Assembly: GCF_000250675.2 (NCBI RefSeq)
Contig: NC_018681.1
Span: 6,882,001-6,946,000 of the forward strand
From: Nocardia brasiliensis ATCC 700358
GTDB taxonomy: Bacteria; Actinomycetota; Actinomycetes; Mycobacteriales; Mycobacteriaceae
Length of the DNA: 64,000 bases
Reading direction: 5' to 3'
The notes under the pieces are model-generated. The model was not told the DNA's origin and searched no databases. It saw only the letters and a list, made by a program, of their open reading frames with translations. Position numbers and translations under genes: made by a program. Shown here piece by piece: positions 61,036 through 64,000 of this stretch; position 1 is the first letter of the stretch; every line of letters begins with the position of its first letter.

Positions 61036-61708
61036 GGGCCTCACAGAGCGCCCATACGCTTCACAGGGGCTGGAGGGCCGGTGAACCGTATAGATGGTCT
61101 GTGAAAACCGCCGAGGCACAACGCTATCCGCACACCAACCGGTGGTTCCTGGTCGAGGTGATCACGAGAACGGCACCACAGCCAGACGACCACGCCGGAA
61201 CGAGACCCCTGGCACCTACGTGCGCCTACAGCCGGGAACGGCACTCACCGCGCTCAGCACTATCCATGTAACTCCCGCGGCAGGTCGACGACACCAGGGT
61301 TGTCCCGCTTCGGCAGCCAGCCGACAAGCCCAAACGCGACAGCACAAACCCAACGACGAGGCACACCATCACTTCGGCGGCCCAGCCACGCTCCAGCACA
61401 ACCCAACGGCGAACCCCTGCCGTCGGCGGCCGCACGTGCAGACGCCGTCGGCGACCGGAGGCGCGCCCGACGCAGAGCGCGCTGAGCCCCGCGATCGGGG
61501 CCTTGGCCGGCCAGCAGCCGGTCCACCACTTCGAAAGTAAGGACCGAAGACCAACCCCGGCTTCCTCGACGCCGACAGAAAATAGGATGCGGACTTCAGA
61601 CTCCGCCCGTAACGTCGTGCGGGTGCTCGGGGATCCGGAACGGGAGGATTCGGATTCTCGGGCCGAATGTTGTTGCGCCACGTGTGGATACGTGACGGGG
61701 AGGTAGAG

Positions 61709-62440
61709 ATGACGAAGCTGAATCAGATCATTGCGGTCGAGAAGGGCGTGAAGAGCGCTGCGGTGCGGGAGCTGGCGCAACGCCACGGCGCGTTGCAGAA
61801 GGCGGCTTTGCTCGCCGGTATCGCGCGCACCTACCAGCCGAAAGACGAAGAGGGCGAGCAGCTTCCGCCGGAGTCCACCCGCGTGCAGGTGAAGTCCGAG
61901 GAGGTGCTGCGGCAGACCGCGGCGACCCTGACCCGCCTGTTCGACGCCACCGCGACGAAGGACTGGACGAACACCGAGGCGAAGGCCGACGTATCCGTCG
62001 ACGGCGAGGTACTGCTGCGCGACGTGCCGGTCTCCTACCTGCTGTTCCTGGAGAAGCAGCTGGCCGAGCTGCACGCCTTCGTGCAGCGGCTGCCGGTGCT
62101 CGACGCGGCCGAGGCGTGGTCGTTCGACGACTCCACCGACACCTGGCGGACCGACGCCGTGCGCACCATCCGGACCAAGAAGGTGCCGCGCAACCACGTG
62201 AAGGCCGAGGCCACCGAGAAGCACCCGGCCCAGGTGGAGGTGTACTACGAGGACATCGCCATCGGCTACTGGAACACGGTGCGTTTCTCCGGCGCCCTGC
62301 CCGCCCGCCGGGTGAACGAGCTGGCCGAGCGCGTCGACAAGCTCGCTCGCGCAGTGAAGTTCGCGCGCGAGGAGGCCAACGGGACCGAGGTCACCGACCG
62401 CAAGACCGGTGACGTGATCTTCGGCTACCTGTTCCGCTGA
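61709..62440 (+). CDS. Conserved 243-aa protein of unknown function beside the tRNA-like RNAs
   Basis: A soluble, strongly charged 243-aa protein without signal peptide or membrane segment. It begins MTKLNQIIAVEKGVKSAAVR and has long helices (RELAQRHGALQKAALLAGIA, KSEEVLRQTAATLTRLFDAT), a central YLLFLEKQLAELHAFVQRLP segment, and RTKKVPRNHVKAEATEKHPA followed by VEVYYEDIAIGYWNTVRFSG. It resembles a conserved actinobacterial hypothetical family (I believe a DUF) with no assigned activity. It is not a TROVE/Ro60 protein. The start ATG at 61709 follows GGGGAGGTAGAG. A terminator-like hairpin and two tRNA-like RNA units lie just downstream. Confidence 0.75.
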   Translation: MTKLNQIIAVEKGVKSAAVRELAQRHGALQKAALLAGIARTYQPKDEEGEQLPPESTRVQVKSEEVLRQTAATLTRLFDATATKDWTNTEAKADVSVDGEVLLRDVPVSYLLFLEKQLAELHAFVQRLPVLDAAEAWSFDDSTDTWRTDAVRTIRTKKVPRNHVKAEATEKHPAQVEVYYEDIAIGYWNTVRFSGALPARRVNELAERVDKLARAVKFAREEANGTEVTDRKTGDVIFGYLFR

Positions 62441-62444
62441 AACC

Positions 62445-62468
62445 GCCCGGGGTCGATCGGCCCCGGGC
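62445..62468 (+). terminator. Hairpin after the 243-aa protein gene
   Basis: GCCCGGGG and CCCCGGGC with an 8-nt loop, 4 bp after the stop codon. Possibly a terminator or a boundary between the mRNA and the RNA units. Confidence 0.65.
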
Positions 62469-62477
62469 CCACAGACT

Positions 62478-62496
62478 CCCCCGCCGCGTGCGGGGG
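62478..62496 (+). repeat. Stable hairpin upstream of the first RNA unit
   Basis: CCCCCGC and GCGGGGG form a perfect 7-bp stem with loop CGCGT. It may terminate upstream transcription or lie at the 5' end of the RNA transcript. Confidence 0.55.
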
Positions 62497-62532
62497 AAGC
62501 GCAAGGAGCGCACACTCAAACTGAAGTTGAAC

Positions 62533-62625
62533 CTGAAATCCACGGCGTCAGTGGGGGTTCGAGTCCCCCTCCGGGCATCCATGTCCGGGTAGCCCAACAG
62601 GCAGAGGCAACCGTGCCAATCTCAG
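62533..62625 (+). ncRNA. tRNA-mimic RNA unit 1 (YrlA Y RNA-like or permuted tRNA)
   Basis: In order: stem strands CTGA and CACGG (62533-62545); T-arm GGGGG-TTCGAGT-CCCCC (62553-62569); 3' acceptor strand TCCGGGC (62570-62576); linker ATCCAT; 5' acceptor strand GTCCGGG (62583-62589), pairing all seven positions with two G-U; TA; D-arm GCC-CAACAGGCAGA-GGC (62592-62608); then CCGTG (62611-62615) and TCAG (62622-62625), which pair back to CACGG and CTGA. The acceptor stem is thus closed at its tip and the RNA ends lie where the anticodon would be. This is the topology of the tRNA-like domain of YrlA Y RNAs. The outer limits are not defined. Confidence 0.72.
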
Positions 62626-62670
62626 ACTCTCGCTCCAGCACGAGTATTCGCCGCCGAACACCGACGGTAC

Positions 62671-62770
62671 GAGGAAGGGACACGCACGCGACGAGATGCC
62701 GGTTCGACTCCGGCCTTCCCCGCCATGGGGAAGTGGTCCAAAGGCACGACACGCCGTGAATCTCAGCCTC
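62671..62770 (+). ncRNA. tRNA-mimic RNA unit 2 (YrlA Y RNA-like or permuted tRNA)
   Basis: The same order as unit 1 with a different sequence: T-arm GCCGG-TTCGACT-CCGGC (62698-62714); 3' acceptor strand CTTCCCC (62715-62721); G; CCA; T; 5' acceptor strand GGGGAAG (62727-62733), a perfect 7-bp match; TG; D-arm GTC-CAAAGGCAC-GAC (62736-62750). CGTG (62755-62758) can pair with CACG (62685-62688) and CCTC with GAGG (62671-62674). The octamer AATCTCAG (62759-62766) also follows the D-arm stem in unit 1 (62618-62625). A small hairpin at 62780-62793 may end the transcript. Confidence 0.7.
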
Positions 62771-62813
62771 ATCTCTTCCCCCACCGGGGTGGGCGAATTG
62801 GGCGGCAGAACCG

Positions 62814-62844
62814 GAACCCGGGAGCAGGCTAAGCTCCCGGGTTC
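62814..62844 (-). terminator. Terminator of the F420/NADP reductase gene
   Basis: GAACCCGGGAGC and GCTCCCGGGTTC form a perfect 12-bp stem with a 7-nt loop, 7 bp beyond the stop of the leftward gene at 62852. It also lies downstream of the RNA units, so it could stop transcripts from both sides. Confidence 0.85.
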
Positions 62845-62851
62845 TCCCATG

Positions 62852-63529
62852 TCAGCGCTGTGCGGCGGCGAGCAGTTCGCGAATCCTGGTGCCGTCCGCG
62901 GGGGTTGCGGCGTTCTCCCAGAACGGAAGTGCCGCCGCGTAGGCGTCGGCGTAGACCGGCGTGCTCACCTGGAAGCGCCAGCTCTCGCTCAGCGGGCCGG
63001 CATCGACGGTGTCGTAGCCGAGCGCGTCGATCAGTTGTGCCGCAGCGACTTTCGCGCCGGTGTCGTTGCCCGCGATCGGCAGCGCCGACCGGTCGACGGC
63101 GCCCGCAGGACGGGCCAGTTCGCCGAGGTGCACGAAGTAGATGTTGTTGAACGCCTTGACCACCTTCGAGGTCGGCAGATGTTTTTGCAGCAGTTCACTG
63201 CTCGTCACGGTACCGTCCGCGAGTTCGGCGAAGGTGCCGTCCCGATCCGGGTAGTAGTTGTTGGTGTCGATGACGACCTTGCCCGCCAGGGGCGCGACCG
63301 GCACCTGCTGGTAATTGCGTAGCGGCACGGTCACCACCACGATGTCCCCCGCCGCGGCCGCCTCGTCGGCGGTCGCCGCCCGCGCCCGTGGGCCGAGCTC
63401 CGCGACCAGATCGGACAGGGTTTCGGGACCACGGGAGTTGCTGAGCACCACGTCGAGTCCCGCGGCGATGGCGAGTCGCGCCACCGTACCGCCGATGTTC
63501 CCGCTGCCGATCAATCCAAGGGTTGTCAT
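62852..63529 (-). CDS. NADP/F420-dependent reductase-like protein
   Basis: A 225-aa Rossmann protein of the NADPH:F420 oxidoreductase/NADP-binding family. The N-terminus TTLGLIGSGNIGGTVARLAI has the GxGxxG motif followed by SNSRGPETL, the NADP-phosphate-binding Ser-Arg. Further segments are DIVVVTVPLRNYQQVPV, VIDTNNYYPDRDG and KVVKAFNNIYFVHLGELARP. Start is ATG at 63529. Whether the partner is F420 or another acceptor is open; F420 is present in such organisms. Confidence 0.83.
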   Translation of the reverse strand: MTTLGLIGSGNIGGTVARLAIAAGLDVVLSNSRGPETLSDLVAELGPRARAATADEAAAAGDIVVVTVPLRNYQQVPVAPLAGKVVIDTNNYYPDRDGTFAELADGTVTSSELLQKHLPTSKVVKAFNNIYFVHLGELARPAGAVDRSALPIAGNDTGAKVAAAQLIDALGYDTVDAGPLSESWRFQVSTPVYADAYAAALPFWENAATPADGTRIRELLAAAQR

Positions 63530-63643
63530 ACGCCGCACAACCGCCACCGGACCTGCGATGTTCCCGGGATGCGGCGCTGACCGGGGCAGATGTGAGCTAC
63601 ACCATGCGCGACACCGATCGCGACATATCGGACGGCCGCGGAT

Positions 63644-64000
63644 TCAGCGCGCGTTCGCCGTGAGATCGCGGATCAGCAGCGCCGCGTGCAACGAGGTGCG
63701 CGACTCCCCGTCCTCGAGATCGACGGCGAGAATGCGTTCGATTCGCGCCAGCCGCTCGTACAGGGTCGGCCTGCTGATGTTGAGCCGCCGCGCGAGTTCG
63801 GTCTTGTTGCCCGCCAGGTCGAGGAACTGGCGCAGCGTGCCGGTCAGGTCGGCGCCTTGCCGAATGTCGTAGCGCAGCAACGCACTCAGTTCCGTTTCCG
63901 CGAATCGTTGCACGCCGGGCTCGTTGCGGATCAGCGAGAGCAGCCCGCGCAGCCGCACATCACCACTGCGATAGAACGGCCGCGGCGCCGAACTCCGTAG
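63644..64000 (-). CDS. PucR-family regulator, C-terminal part (cut by window edge)
   Basis: The last 118 codons of a PucR/CdaR-type regulator; the frame is open to the window edge. The family's C-terminal helix-turn-helix is visible as LRQFLDLAGNKTELARRLNI then SRPTLYERLARIERILAVDL, preceded by LLRYDIRQGADLTGT. The N-terminal sensing part is outside the window. 114 bp separate it from the reductase gene on the same strand. Confidence 0.85.
   Translation of the reverse strand, partial: LRSSAPRPFYRSGDVRLRGLLSLIRNEPGVQRFAETELSALLRYDIRQGADLTGTLRQFLDLAGNKTELARRLNISRPTLYERLARIERILAVDLEDGESRTSLHAALLIRDLTANAR

Larger units (their letters stand above)
60801..61708. other. 908-bp region without a supported gene
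   Basis: Contains the 74-bp palindromic repeat at 60904-60977, flanked by the 19-bp direct repeat at 60874 and 61017. From ~61100 to ~61600 several frames stay open on both strands because of high GC, but none has a ribosome-binding site or a recognisable protein. A short plus-strand reading from about 61101 (VKTAEAQRYPHTNRWFLVEV) looks protein-like but stops at 61271. The last 100 bp should hold the promoter of the gene at 61709. Confidence 0.5.
62441..62851. other. 411-bp non-coding region with two RNA units
   Basis: Holds in order a terminator-like hairpin (62445-62468), a second hairpin (62478-62496), two tRNA-like RNA units, a small hairpin (62780-62793) and the terminator of the leftward reductase gene (62814-62844). 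Minus-strand open frames here are not supported as genes. Confidence 0.8.

Noticed and set aside
61094..61540. Plus-strand open frame in the long intergenic region.
   Set aside because: The Pro/Arg/His-rich translation is typical of a shadow frame; no ribosome-binding site or family features.
62478..62500. CTCCCCCGCCGCGTGCGGGGG resembles a type I-E CRISPR repeat core.
   Set aside because: Only one copy is present, there is no spacer spacing and no cas gene; it is a plain hairpin.
61226..62515. Long minus-strand open frame opposite the 243-aa protein gene.
   Set aside because: It overlaps a well-supported plus-strand gene, has no ribosome-binding site, shows GC-driven composition and lacks any recognisable domain.
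62582..62725. A normally ordered tRNA spanning from the first D-arm to the second T-arm.
   Set aside because: The acceptor strands (GTCCGGG and CTTCCCC) do not pair, while each pairs perfectly with the strand across the CCAT junction.

Overview
The window reads as chromosomal DNA of a high-GC actinomycete of the order Mycobacteriales, most likely a Nocardia or close relative. The evidence is the very high GC content, frequent GTG starts, and gene blocks in the same order I know from Mycobacterium tuberculosis: RNase J-dapA; dapB-membrane protein-flavodoxin; M16 peptidase-pnp-rpsO-ribF-sirR; truB-pptT-pptH; and nrnA/rbfA/infB/ylxR/nusA/rimP with the Rv2843/Rv2844-like pair and proS. I see no insertion sequence, prophage or CRISPR array. 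The genus is an inference from protein content.

Layout. 1-9.5 kb: RNA decay and lysine/cell-wall biosynthesis (rnj, dapA, dapB), a response regulator/sensor kinase/membrane protein operon and a ribbon-helix-helix protein with a repeated upstream motif. 9.4-16.2 kb: a PIN/Phd toxin-antitoxin pair, two divergent MarR-type regulators, a zinc alcohol dehydrogenase, a membrane acyltransferase-like protein and a second two-component system. 16.3-23.8 kb: SGNH hydrolase, pentapeptide-repeat membrane protein, D-amino-acid oxidase-like protein, AarF/UbiB kinase, tRNA-Gly(GCC), and an MFS exporter divergent from its probable ArsR regulator. 23.8-30.2 kb: housekeeping block of M16 peptidase, PNPase, S15, RibF and a DtxR-type regulator.

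30.2-39.5 kb is an accessory catabolic island: tartrate/isopropylmalate-type dehydrogenase, succinate-semialdehyde-type dehydrogenase, class III aminotransferase, DUF3830 protein, amidase, D-2-hydroxyacid dehydrogenase, two maleate isomerase/arylmalonate decarboxylase-like proteins and an FCD-type GntR regulator. They form four transcription units diverging from two promoters, and both promoters carry the identical 16-bp motif ATTGTCAACAATCCGA. This strongly suggests one regulon controlled by the encoded GntR protein.

39.5-60.8 kb: a lipoprotein, a four EF-hand protein, a TetR/DUF4345 pair around a 22-bp perfect inverted repeat, tRNA pseudouridine synthase with the phosphopantetheinyl transferase/hydrolase pair, a translation/ribosome-assembly operon, a ferritin-like pair, an acyl-CoA dehydrogenase, ProRS, YaaA and an HD-type hydrolase. 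Dispersed and tandem repeats sit between several of these genes.

60.8-64 kb holds the most unusual element. Downstream of an unassigned 243-aa protein (61709-62440) are two adjacent RNA-like units (about 62533-62625 and 62671-62770). In each, a canonical tRNA T-arm and 3' acceptor strand come before the matching 5' acceptor strand and a D-arm, joined by a short CCAT-type linker. This is the order expected of a YrlA-type bacterial Y RNA, a tRNA mimic that binds Ro60, or of a circularly permuted tRNA gene. No Ro60 gene is in the window. The window ends inside a PucR-type regulator.
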